From contig CAYOTO010000009.1 in NCBI GenBank assembly GCA_964406945.1, forward strand, positions 1 through 64,000: a DNA stretch of 64,000 nucleotides. Reading direction: 5' to 3'. Source of the DNA: UBA2266 sp964406945. Its GTDB lineage: Bacteria > Planctomycetota > Phycisphaerae > Sedimentisphaerales > Anaerobacaceae. Position numbers and translations under genes: made by a program. The first letter of the stretch is position 1; the number at the start of each line of letters is the position of its first letter. Positions 1 to 8,297 of the stretch are shown one piece after another. A model generated the notes under the pieces. That model had not been told where the DNA came from. It saw only the letters and a program-made list of their open reading frames with translations, and did no database searches.

Positions 1-261
1 CTATGATATTACACTACTTACAGCAATCTACCTAATCCTTAACGGGACAGTAGTGAAATACAACCTCAAAAAGCGCATTGCAAACCGCAAATCGTCGCCT
101 GGGCCGTCCCATTTGACTCAATATTCTGTACTTGACGGCGAATACTTCTCTGGCGTCCTGTAATTTGCTGCCAAACAGGACAGAATGACCGCTCAGGTCC
201 TACCCAAAATATACCAATTGTTTCTCTCTGTGCCAAGTCGCGGCCGCGGTCTTGCAAACCC

Positions 262-417
262 TTAACCACCGGCTGTGCAAGCTCCGCAATACCCGTAAGA
301 GCGATTCAATTCGCCCCCGAAACGCTCGAAAACGCCCAATTCTTTCTCAGTCAGAGCCTTCTTCCACTTTTCATCGAGTTTTATCTCATCGACTTTCCTT
401 TGTCCGGGCCGTCTGAG
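262..417 (-). pseudogene. C-terminal remnant of a sulfotransferase
   Basis: A short open frame of 51 codons lies between a TGA at 418-420 and a TAA at 262-264, with no usable ATG start. Its middle 35 residues (VDEIKLDEKW to NRSYGY) align with the extreme C-terminus of the intact sulfotransferase at 14950-15924, which ends EIRLDERW to NRRYGYV; by eye 16 of 35 positions are identical. The frame overlaps the 3' end of the neighbouring helical-barrel gene by about 37 bases. It contains no PAPS-binding motif, so it can only be a leftover tail. It suggests a second sulfotransferase gene once lay here and was mostly replaced. Confidence 0.6.
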
Positions 418-1574
418 TCACTGCAATACAGCATATACTGCGTCAGTGCATGGAATGCCCACGCCTGAGACCACCGCATGTACGGAACCTTGTTGGTAAA
501 ATATCGCGTCTTTCTCGAATAGAAGAAGCCCTTCGAACTGTGCAGATGTTTAACCATCCACCCCAGGACCTTCTCGGTCAGTTCGCAATACGCAGCTCCC
601 ATCGGCGCAAAAAAGCAGACCGCCTCGGCCGGACAGTGAATATCGATCGGATATAGGCGGTCATGGTAGTATTTAGGCGTACCGTCGGGCAGGAAGAACC
701 GCTTCGCATAGAATTTAACGCCCTTTTCATAATCCTCGCGATGCTCTTGCCCCATGCCTTCATCCAGAAAGTACCGAATCGCCTCCAGGTTGAACCCCGT
801 ATGAAACGAGTCGATCCATTTGTACTTCCAGTCGTTTCCGTAATACCAGGCCCCATCCTCCTGCTGGTATTTCATCGAATACTCCAGGCTCCGAAGCGCC
901 GCTTCCCTGCCCTCATCTTCGCCGACGTATTTGCTCAGTCTGGCGAGAATCGATGCCCCGAGTAGATTAGCGTTATGCACCACGTCGGTATCCACCGGCG
1001 TATAACTGAAGCAGAACGCCTCACCCTCCCGGGTCCTGTGAAGGTCGTTCAGTATGAAGTCCGCAATCGGAACAGCCATGTCCAAAGCCCGCTGCAGCCC
1101 GGTATACCTGTAGCAGTCCAGAAGCGCATGGCCTATGAACGCAGTATTCACAATCGTGGGCACGCCTTTCGGCCGGAAAAAAGCCCGCGACTGCCAGTCG
1201 AAATTATATCCCCACGCGTTTCCGGAGCACTCCGGCGATTTTAAACTGTCCAGCCGGTCAAGCAGATAGTGTATACGTTCGAGATACTCTTCGGACCGCC
1301 CTGCTTTGTACAGTTTCGCATATCCCCACAGGAAAAGCCCGATTCCCTTCGGATTCTGCCCCTTTTTGACTCCCAGCAGGGGCCGCAGATTCACCGAAGA
1401 CCGCCGCACAACCTGCGTGAAGCCGATCCGCAGCAATTTGGACCCGCCGCTCAGCAGGCGAATCATGGGGCTGTTCAAGGCATCATACGGATCGTACCCG
1501 GCGTAATCGGCGGCCTCAACGTAACACCGCAAGTCCTGAACAACTTCCCTGATGTCAATCTCGTTTTTCGCCAT
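381..1574 (-). CDS. Polysaccharide-locus protein with predicted alpha/alpha-barrel fold
   Basis: A 397-residue soluble protein with no signal peptide. It is rich in Trp, Tyr and Phe and has repeated helix-hairpin segments with patterns such as NTAFIGHALLDCY and FNLEAIRYFLDEG. This is the kind of layout seen in six-hairpin (alpha/alpha)6 glycosidase-like or terpenoid-cyclase-toroid proteins. I recognise the type as a frequent passenger of planctomycete and proteobacterial exopolysaccharide loci but cannot name its reaction. It is the last complete gene of the locus. Its ATG lies 20 bases inside the 3' end of the deacetylase gene, so the two are probably translationally coupled. A role in trimming or modifying the polymer is an inference from context. 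Confidence 0.75.
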   Translation of the reverse strand: MAKNEIDIREVVQDLRCYVEAADYAGYDPYDALNSPMIRLLSGGSKLLRIGFTQVVRRSSVNLRPLLGVKKGQNPKGIGLFLWGYAKLYKAGRSEEYLERIHYLLDRLDSLKSPECSGNAWGYNFDWQSRAFFRPKGVPTIVNTAFIGHALLDCYRYTGLQRALDMAVPIADFILNDLHRTREGEAFCFSYTPVDTDVVHNANLLGASILARLSKYVGEDEGREAALRSLEYSMKYQQEDGAWYYGNDWKYKWIDSFHTGFNLEAIRYFLDEGMGQEHREDYEKGVKFYAKRFFLPDGTPKYYHDRLYPIDIHCPAEAVCFFAPMGAAYCELTEKVLGWMVKHLHSSKGFFYSRKTRYFTNKVPYMRWSQAWAFHALTQYMLYCSDSDGPDKGKSMR

Positions 1575-2709
1575 TTACCGCTGACTGCCCCTCCGCACCG
1601 CGGTCTTTTTCCCGAATCGCTTTGACAACTGCGCCGAAGGTACTCATACGAACAGTATCACCACATTCGTCCCGGACGAATTTCAGAAAGCCGGCCAGGT
1701 TCTTATCGTTCCAGAAATCCTTGCTGTGGCCGAGCATAACTATGGGCATGATACCATCGCCGCCCGCCTTCTGATTATCCCGAATCAGCCTCTTGAGCCA
1801 CGTCGTCATCGTCCGGGAACTCATTTTGCAGAAATCAAACTTCAGAGGCTGCCTCGTACACAGCTTCTTCGCTATCTTCAGGGGCGAATCGGTGCTTGTC
1901 TTAACGCCCGACATTCTATGCCCGTGCATGTTGTCTCTCTCTCGACGTCGACGCTTGAGCGTCGTCTTGAGCTTGGTCCACCTGAAGTTGCTCAGATAAG
2001 ACTTCATCTCTGAATACACCGGCAACTCGATAATATGCTCACCGGGCGCACCTGCAACGGCAATGTCATCGCCGCTGGTCCACCAGTAGCCCTTGTTGTC
2101 CGCTGCGTGCCGATAATCCATCGACTCCGCTTCGGCCTCATACATGCCCTGAACAACGGACGAATCCGCGACCAGCCCCGCCTTCTTCATCCCCGCAATA
2201 AGTTTGTCCGACGGCTGGGCCCAGAACGCCCCCGCCCGATAGACAGCACACTCGTAATCCGCACGCACCTGCCGGACAATCGATTCGATCTCCCGTTTTC
2301 CCTGTGATAATACCCCCGTCGCCGAAAACAGATCATCCTCGCCGCCAACTCCGCCGGGCAAATCATCCATACCCCTGAACTGCGGCTGCAGCCGCCAATG
2401 ATTGTCTTCAAAAGACGCCCCGATCCAGGCTGGATGTACGTGTAACTGCACATCGTGCCCTCTTTCGGCCGCGGCAAGCACCTGCTGTTGAATTTCGCGC
2501 CACGGCGAATACCCAATGCTTAATTTGCCCGCTTCCTCGGCCTCCTTCATAGCCCGGAACTCGGCAACTTCGAACATAATCGAGACCCTCGCCCCGTACC
2601 GCTCACACACATCCATGAGCCGCCCGGTAGGCTCGATCATATCCCGCCGCACATCGCCCGCCCCATTGCCGAAGATCTCGTAGTCCAGACTTAAAATCAG
2701 ATCGATCAT
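1555..2709 (-). CDS. Polysaccharide deacetylase-like protein
   Basis: A 384-residue protein opening MIDLILSLDYEIFGNG, the beta-strand with the first metal/catalytic Asp (LSLDYE) of the NodB/carbohydrate-esterase-4 superfamily. Further motifs in order are the strand VSIMFEVAEF, the HDVQLHVHPAW segment supplying metal-binding histidines near residue 90, and a C-terminal VMLGHSKDF segment with a late His. No signal peptide is visible, which fits the subfamily found in exopolysaccharide loci. The likely job is removing N-acetyl groups from the polymer or an intermediate. It follows the CapK-like gene after about 40 bases and overlaps the next gene by 20 bases. Confidence 0.85.
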   Translation of the reverse strand: MIDLILSLDYEIFGNGAGDVRRDMIEPTGRLMDVCERYGARVSIMFEVAEFRAMKEAEEAGKLSIGYSPWREIQQQVLAAAERGHDVQLHVHPAWIGASFEDNHWRLQPQFRGMDDLPGGVGGEDDLFSATGVLSQGKREIESIVRQVRADYECAVYRAGAFWAQPSDKLIAGMKKAGLVADSSVVQGMYEAEAESMDYRHAADNKGYWWTSGDDIAVAGAPGEHIIELPVYSEMKSYLSNFRWTKLKTTLKRRRRERDNMHGHRMSGVKTSTDSPLKIAKKLCTRQPLKFDFCKMSSRTMTTWLKRLIRDNQKAGGDGIMPIVMLGHSKDFWNDKNLAGFLKFVRDECGDTVRMSTFGAVVKAIREKDRGAEGQSAVNGEKRD

Positions 2710-2748
2710 AGCAATCCTGCAAACCGTCTCAGAATTTGCCTGGCCAGG

Positions 2749-4146
2749 TCATTTTTTCACAACTCTCAACTGCTTCCCTCTTGCCGTCTTTACAAGTTCA
2801 TTGCGAATCTCGATGTCCACACTAACCTGCCCCTGCAGCCTCCTATTTATACTTGTCGCTATGTGTTGCAATTCAGATCCAGAAAGCGCCTTAGATGGAA
2901 TTATGGCTAATGTCGCTTCTCCGGGGACAGACTGATGAAACTGGTAGTCTCGAACATTTTCAAAGGTGTCGTCGTGTACGTTCAGTGCAGTCATACTAAT
3001 CGTTGATCCATCTCGCGCTGTTAGGCCGCCCTGCGGCCACCTTCCTTCAATGTCCTTGATCAGGATATGCTCGCGCCCACAAGCTTCACATCGGTCGCCA
3101 GCGTATGTAGCCCAGTCCCCCGTCCTGTATCGTATGAACGGCATCACAGTGTTCATAAAGCCAGTTCCTACAATCTCTCCCCGCTTGCCCGGCTCAGTAA
3201 CCGGTTGACCGTATTCATCGAGCAACTCGAAGTATCCGTAGGTGGGCCAGACATGGTAATCGCGGCTGTATTCACATTGAGCCGCCAGAACACATTTCTC
3301 CGAATGACCGTAAGAGGAAAAACTCCGCGAGCCAAATGCGCTCTCGATGACATCTATTTGGTCTTCGTATACATTCTCCGACTCGAGTAGAACCGAGCTA
3401 ACGTTTTGCAGTGATATGCGATTCGTTGCCTGCAAATATTTAGCCAGAACAAAAGCAGAAGATGGATAGGCGTGGAGCGTGCAGGGCCCTAAATGTGCAA
3501 TATGATTCAAGTACTTTTCCATATTTGCTTCTGTCATATGGAAATTGCTATAGTAGTGATGTCTCAATATTGGGTCGTACTCATGACACAGCCCCTTAAT
3601 GTCCCTTTTCACGACTCGTCCTCTCAGAACAGCCATGGGCATACCAAGCCTATATCCTGCCCGCAGCCAACTGCAGGTCAAGTACGCGTACTCAGTGGCA
3701 GAGCGGCTTACATCAATATAGAAACGCAAAGGACGCCCACTGGTGCCCCCTGTTGCAACGTAGTCAACGTCTCGCCCATCGGTACTTCTCGTGCTCATCT
3801 CACTGAGATTATCAACAACAGTGGACTTGTCTATAGTTGGTAGCTTTTCGACATCTGACAAACACTTCAAATCACCGGGACAGAAGCTTATTGAATCGTA
3901 AATGCGTTTGTAAAAGTGAGATCTTTCATATGCAAGAGTAACGATATGCCGTACTCGCTCCAGTTGGTATGCCCTTGCCTGATCGGCTGACCACCACTGA
4001 GCTCCAGACACAAACGCCCAATTCTGACGGAATTCCTTACCCAAGAACCTTTCGACAGGGAATATACGTACTACTGGCCCCAGTCTCTCTTTAACCGAAC
4101 TTGGAATACTATCCCAAATATTCTTTTTCGATAACGCTCGCTTCAC
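2749..4146 (-). CDS. CapK-like phenylacetate-CoA ligase family (AMP-forming) protein
   Basis: An adenylate-forming enzyme of the PaaK/CapK branch. The signatures are the phosphate-binding loop TGGTSGRPLRF near residue 130, YGHSEKC further on, and IRYRTGDWATY before the C-terminal domain. A Cys pair (CEACGREH) follows the RTGD motif, as in zinc-containing members. CapK-type proteins are usual in capsule and exopolysaccharide loci, where they may activate an acyl or amino-acid substituent; the substrate here is unknown. I chose the GTG at 4146 (peptide VKRALSK, about 465 aa) because the frame can open at 4263 only by running 55 bases into the preceding glycosyltransferase and adding 39 Cys-rich residues that do not look native. 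The start remains uncertain. Confidence 0.8.
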   Translation of the reverse strand: MKRALSKKNIWDSIPSSVKERLGPVVRIFPVERFLGKEFRQNWAFVSGAQWWSADQARAYQLERVRHIVTLAYERSHFYKRIYDSISFCPGDLKCLSDVEKLPTIDKSTVVDNLSEMSTRSTDGRDVDYVATGGTSGRPLRFYIDVSRSATEYAYLTCSWLRAGYRLGMPMAVLRGRVVKRDIKGLCHEYDPILRHHYYSNFHMTEANMEKYLNHIAHLGPCTLHAYPSSAFVLAKYLQATNRISLQNVSSVLLESENVYEDQIDVIESAFGSRSFSSYGHSEKCVLAAQCEYSRDYHVWPTYGYFELLDEYGQPVTEPGKRGEIVGTGFMNTVMPFIRYRTGDWATYAGDRCEACGREHILIKDIEGRWPQGGLTARDGSTISMTALNVHDDTFENVRDYQFHQSVPGEATLAIIPSKALSGSELQHIATSINRRLQGQVSVDIEIRNELVKTARGKQLRVVKK

Positions 4147-4208
4147 TTTTCCCGGTCCACAACAGCCGCAATACTTGTATTCAACGCATTTTTCAAGTCT
4201 ATAGCGCT

Positions 4209-5546
4209 CTACTGATGAAAACCTGAAAAACGACTCAGGACTTCCCTGAAATGCCGCCTCCACTTTTCCGCAGTCACACCAACACCGCAGTAGCTTGTCG
4301 CACTTTCAATTGCCCTTGCTGAAAGTTCTCGCCATAATGACTGGTTCGTAAGCAGCAAACGAACTTTTTGAACATACTCATCAATCGCATTGGGGGTTAC
4401 CAAGTATCCGTTTTTGCCACTGGCGACCAAGTCTCGCAGTTCACCTACGTCGGCAACAACCGGCACACATCCGGCGGCCATAGCCTCCGCCAAAGCAATG
4501 GAAAGTCCTTCTGATCTTGAGGTCAAGATGAATATCTTAGAACTTGCAAGTTTTTGTTGAACATCTGTTGTTCTGCCCAAGAATTCGATCTTGTCTGACA
4601 CATCAAGCATGTTAGCCATCGCCTTCACGTTAGACATGAGAGGTCCGTCACCGATAATTTGAACTCGAAGCGTTTTATGGGTCTTCACAATGCCATGGAC
4701 TACTCTAATGAACTGGTCCACCTGTTTCACACGGGCCAGCCTTCCGACGTAGACCAAATCGACATATCGACCGGTTTCCAATTTCTCCACTATTTCAACA
4801 CTTCCTGTAATAATAGTAGTACTACCCTTAACTTTGTAGCGGCGAAAAAAGCTTTCAGCTTTTCTACCACGGACAACTACACTGTTAAACTTCGCAACCG
4901 TTGCCAATGCGATCATTTCAAGAAGCTTCGAAGGCTTTTGAATATGGGCTCCTATGGCTTCATCTCCCAAATAACCGCCGCCAATGATCTCCGTTGGGCC
5001 GCCCGTTGCTTGATAAGAAGTCGGCCTGCCGAATAGACTCCCTGCCACCAACGCCAAGCAAGCATTTGGCATGATATGATAACCCATATACAAATCCGGC
5101 CTGTATCTCAGCCCGGCTCCAATCATCCATACGGCTTTTGCTCCGGCTCTGCTGATTAATCTTGCCAGCCATCTTGGCGGACAAACAAACCGAATGCCTT
5201 CCATTGCGTCCTGAGATCCGTCTGTCACCAATATGACCTCTCGTACCCCGCACAAAGTCAGAGGTTTCAGATGAGACTGGTACCAGCCTGGATTGTGAAA
5301 AGTCCCCGTCACCAGAATGCGGCCGTTCGGCTTCCACCGCCGGCGCGGAATGCAGCGAAAGACGCTTGACACAAACCAGGTAAGGCTATACACGCAGACC
5401 AGCAGTAGGTAAACGCCCATTGCCTTTATGCAATTGTTTGCTCTCTTCAACACAGTAGCTTGATTTCCGCCACAATCCGCAAAAACTTGACCGTCGGACA
5501 GCCTTTCTGATCCGTGATGATTCGCCGATTCAGGCCCTGCAGACAC
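4209..5546 (-). CDS. GT4-family glycosyltransferase with N-terminal membrane segment
   Basis: A 445-residue retaining glycosyltransferase of the GT-B fold. The C-terminal nucleotide-sugar domain shows VYVGRLARVKQVD, VQIIGDGPL and the EX7E signature in SRSEGLSIALAEAMAAG, followed by VVADVGELRDLV. Near residues 43-64 there is a hydrophobic stretch (YLLLVCVYSLTWFV) that should anchor it to the cytoplasmic membrane. Unusually for the family, about 40 polar residues precede that segment, so translation may really start nearer to the hydrophobic stretch. It is separated from the upstream glycosyltransferase by a 420-base gap holding the 21-bp repeat. Confidence 0.85.
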   Translation of the reverse strand: MSAGPESANHHGSERLSDGQVFADCGGNQATVLKRANNCIKAMGVYLLLVCVYSLTWFVSSVFRCIPRRRWKPNGRILVTGTFHNPGWYQSHLKPLTLCGVREVILVTDGSQDAMEGIRFVCPPRWLARLISRAGAKAVWMIGAGLRYRPDLYMGYHIMPNACLALVAGSLFGRPTSYQATGGPTEIIGGGYLGDEAIGAHIQKPSKLLEMIALATVAKFNSVVVRGRKAESFFRRYKVKGSTTIITGSVEIVEKLETGRYVDLVYVGRLARVKQVDQFIRVVHGIVKTHKTLRVQIIGDGPLMSNVKAMANMLDVSDKIEFLGRTTDVQQKLASSKIFILTSRSEGLSIALAEAMAAGCVPVVADVGELRDLVASGKNGYLVTPNAIDEYVQKVRLLLTNQSLWRELSARAIESATSYCGVGVTAEKWRRHFREVLSRFSGFHQ

Positions 5547-5625
5547 TCACCTTAAAGCCTCGCCCCAAGCCATTTAAATTTCAGACCGCCCTGCGAGGCG
5601 TAAAAAGACCCTCTCGAGCCTGGGA

Positions 5626-5877
5626 ATGTTCCAAACCAAGCTTCGAATGCCTCATTCGAAACGACAAACGCCTCGTTTGAAGTTGAAAACGCCTCATTCC
5701 TCACTGCGAATGGCCCATTCGAAGCTTAGAATGCCGCATTTGAAGCCGGGAATGCCACATTTCCAACTGGAAATGTCTCATTTGAAATTGGAAATGTCTC
5801 ATTTGCGACTGCAAACATGCCATTTCCCGTTGAGAACACGACGTTTCCAGCATCTGACGGCTCATTCTTAATCCCAA
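5626..5877. repeat. 21-bp imperfect tandem repeat, about 12 units
   Basis: Eleven full 21-base units run from 5626 to 5856, and a twelfth diverged unit follows to 5877. The core on the plus strand is ATGCCTCATTTGAAG followed by six variable bases; the CATT(T/C) core is nearly invariant. Because 21 is a multiple of 3, no unit shifts any reading frame. On the minus strand the units encode a heptapeptide of the form (G/S)N-x-x-F-x-x. The array fills most of the 420-base gap between two glycosyltransferase genes (5547-5970). Confidence 0.85.
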
Positions 5878-5971
5878 ATACCGCAATCACAGCCGGAATT
5901 GCGCCAACCGACACGCCAGACAGACTGCGGCCGGATTGGCGAAAAAAAACGTGAGCATCTTTCTTGCACAT
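5726..5971 (-). CDS. Possible small protein ending in heptapeptide repeats
   Basis: An 81-residue frame whose ATG overlaps the TAA of the upstream glycosyltransferase as TAATG, with AGGA six bases before the start. This is the same coupling seen between the two glycosyltransferases at 7131. Residues 1-35 are unique and moderately hydrophobic (VSVGAIPAVIAVFGI); after them come heptads such as GNVVFST, ANETFPI, SNETFPV and GNVAFPA from the 21-bp array. I recognise no family. The start arrangement favours real translation; the repeat content and the stop inside the array favour a degenerate or spurious gene. Confidence 0.35.
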   Translation of the reverse strand: MCKKDAHVFFRQSGRSLSGVSVGAIPAVIAVFGIKNEPSDAGNVVFSTGNGMFAVANETFPISNETFPVGNVAFPASNAAF

Positions 5972-7131
5972 TATGAATCCTGGTCGCGGTGAAAGTCTTC
6001 GATAGCACAGATATAGACTTCGCGTGTTCGCTTCGCGACCTCAGCCGGGTGGAACTTCTGCAGCGCAATTTCTCGCCCTTTCGCCCCCATAGAAGGCCGT
6101 AGACTATCGCCTCCCAGCAACTGGTCGAGACGGCGGGCAATATCTTCGGTATCATCCGGTTCAATCAGGAATCCCGACTCACCATCCTTAACCATAAATG
6201 GCATTCCACACCTGTTCGATGCAATCACCGGAACACCCGCCGCCATCGCCTCCGCAATCGCCATGGGCGCATTCTCCTGACGCGACGGCAGCAGGAAAAC
6301 GCTTGCCTGTGACAGTTCCTCGATCAGCCGTTCATAGTTAATATGCCCCGGCATCTCAACCCGATTCTCGAGTTCGTTGTCTCTGATAGCTCTCTTTACC
6401 CGTTCTGCGTACTCCTGTTCCTGTGCTTCCCCGGCCAGCACGAGCCTGGCCTCTGGATGTTCGCGTGCAATCCGCCCAAAGGCCTCGACCGCCCCCAGCG
6501 TATTCTTCCTCTCATTCAGCCAGCCCACACAAAGAACCCGCGGAGACCCGTCAGCCCCTTCGATCTTAAAGAAACGTTCATCCACCGGATTATCTATATC
6601 GTAGATATTCGCTTTCGTAGACGCCCTGATCTTATCCCGCACATAGGGCGTGATCGAGATTATATGTTTCTGTTTGGCCAAGCCCCGCCGTTCGACCCTG
6701 CTCCAGAGTACTGATCTCAACCGGGCGAACCTGTCGGAATTAGAAATCAGATTGGCGCTGTCGAATCCATGCACCGTGAAGACATGCGGAAAAGGCAGGT
6801 TACCCAGCATAAGACCATGTGTCTCATGTGAGTGCAGAACGTCCGGATCGAGTTTGGTTACATACTCGAGCAATCGTTTCTTGCCCGGGCCGGCCATTAT
6901 GTCCAGCATCTGATGCCAACCCAGACCGGGCAGCCTGTGAACGGTAACGCTGCCATCGGTCTCGACGATCGACTTTTCTCTATCGCCCTCGAGAGTGACT
7001 AAATGTACATCCATATCCGCAAGTTTCGCAAGCGCCTTAACTAATGTGACCGTTACGGACTCAATCCCCCCCTTCGGACGCCCGCACTCCCGCGGATATC
7101 GACTAAACACAACAATTTTCATACGCGTCAT
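5971..7131 (-). CDS. GT4-family glycosyltransferase
   Basis: A 386-residue GT-B retaining glycosyltransferase. The N-terminal domain has the glycine-rich acceptor loop PKGGIESV and the HSHETHG segment near residue 97. The C-terminal donor domain has VGWLNERKNTLGAVEAF and the EX7E motif in PSRQENAPMAIAEAMAAG. No signal peptide or membrane segment is seen, so it should act on the cytoplasmic face, adding a sugar to the lipid-linked repeat unit. Its start codon shares one base with the stop of the upstream gene (TAATG at 7129-7133), a strong sign of co-translation. Confidence 0.9.
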   Translation of the reverse strand: MTRMKIVVFSRYPRECGRPKGGIESVTVTLVKALAKLADMDVHLVTLEGDREKSIVETDGSVTVHRLPGLGWHQMLDIMAGPGKKRLLEYVTKLDPDVLHSHETHGLMLGNLPFPHVFTVHGFDSANLISNSDRFARLRSVLWSRVERRGLAKQKHIISITPYVRDKIRASTKANIYDIDNPVDERFFKIEGADGSPRVLCVGWLNERKNTLGAVEAFGRIAREHPEARLVLAGEAQEQEYAERVKRAIRDNELENRVEMPGHINYERLIEELSQASVFLLPSRQENAPMAIAEAMAAGVPVIASNRCGMPFMVKDGESGFLIEPDDTEDIARRLDQLLGGDSLRPSMGAKGREIALQKFHPAEVAKRTREVYICAIEDFHRDQDS

Positions 7132-8297
7132 TACCGGCAGCGCCGCTCGAGGCAGATTTCGTCAAATACTCGCGCAAATCTCTGCATCGATGCATCCAGC
7201 GAGTGATTCTCCGAGTAGTACGACCTTGCCGCCTCCGAAGCGGCTTGATATTTTTCAGGTTCATTCAGCAACTCACGAAGCGAAGCCGCCAACTCCTCTT
7301 TTGTCGAAGCTGTTCGCCCGAGGCCATTATTTGCAATCACATTGTCGGGGTCGAATGTGGACACAACCGGAACGCCACAGCTCCAGGCTTCCAAAAAAGT
7401 ATTTGGGAATCCCTCGTAGGAGGAAGTGCAGCACAAAACAGCAGATCTCTGATAAACGTCGGCCATGTCCTTGTGCACAACCCGTCCGTGCATGCTCACA
7501 TTCGACATGGCATCTGCTCTGCGGACCAGTTCGTTAGAATAGTCCGAAGAAGCATTGGCCGCACCGAGAACATGAAAATGAATTTCAGAGCAGCTTTCAG
7601 CTACGTCCAACAGCCATTCTAAACGCTTTTCCGTGCTGATTCGCCCAACCCACAGTACATGCCAGGGATCGTTGCATCGCTTCTTATCGCGTCTATCAGT
7701 CTCGCTCAGGTCCTCTGAAGGCATCGGCATCTTAGTAGCTTCTATGCCAAATCCCTGACGTAACATATCCGCCTGTCGCTCAGTCTGGACGAGAACCACA
7801 TCGGCATGCTGCAAGCCGTACTTATACAGCACGCGTTCGCGCAATGGCCCGAGCACCGGCAAATTGGGATCACAATCCGGCTCACTTGCCACTGAATAGA
7901 CGCAGCGTCGGCCGTGCCTGTGCGCCCACATTACGACTTGTCCCAGCCCAATATCTCCGCGGTTGTAATAGTAAATATCGGCGTTTGCCCTGGCCATGGC
8001 CTTGTTCAGCGATGTCCATCGCGGATGGATAAATCGCAAAAGCTTGAGACCTGCATCCCTTCGACAGGTTTTGTAAACCCTCACTCCGGACACTGTAGAA
8101 CCATCCTCCTGGCCCTCGTCCCAACTTATCATGCTGACATCGTATCCGGCTTCAGCAAGCCACCGGGCCATCAAAGACATTTGCCTTTCAATGCCGCCTG
8201 CGTGTCCGGTATCGATGCCCGCCAGCGCGCCGTAGGCGTTGTGAGCTATGAAGCAAATACGCGGTTTTGCCGTCTTGTGCTTCAAGATTGCCCTCAA
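7131..8297 (-). CDS. GT4-family glycosyltransferase
   Basis: A 388-residue GT-B glycosyltransferase. It shows an N-terminal GIDTGHAGGIERQM loop, the donor-domain strand VLWVGRISTEKRLEWL, and an EX7E motif in SSYEGFPNTFLEAWSCGVPVV. It probably adds one sugar of the repeat unit at the inner membrane. The gene begins with an ATGA overlap on the stop of the PQQ-like gene (8294-8297) and ends in a TAATG overlap with the next glycosyltransferase, so the three form one translation block. Donor and acceptor cannot be told from sequence alone. Confidence 0.9.
   Translation of the reverse strand: MRAILKHKTAKPRICFIAHNAYGALAGIDTGHAGGIERQMSLMARWLAEAGYDVSMISWDEGQEDGSTVSGVRVYKTCRRDAGLKLLRFIHPRWTSLNKAMARANADIYYYNRGDIGLGQVVMWAHRHGRRCVYSVASEPDCDPNLPVLGPLRERVLYKYGLQHADVVLVQTERQADMLRQGFGIEATKMPMPSEDLSETDRRDKKRCNDPWHVLWVGRISTEKRLEWLLDVAESCSEIHFHVLGAANASSDYSNELVRRADAMSNVSMHGRVVHKDMADVYQRSAVLCCTSSYEGFPNTFLEAWSCGVPVVSTFDPDNVIANNGLGRTASTKEELAASLRELLNEPEKYQAASEAARSYYSENHSLDASMQRFARVFDEICLERRCR

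Noticed and set aside
66..269. 67-codon minus-strand frame at the left edge
   Set aside because: No family, no ribosome site, Arg/Gln-rich composition typical of non-coding frames; it only touches the sulfotransferase remnant.
5626..5871. Plus-strand frame over the 21-bp array, and the array as a CRISPR
   Set aside because: The plus-strand peptide is repetitive with no start signal, and the units are contiguous with no spacers, so it is a tandem repeat rather than a CRISPR.
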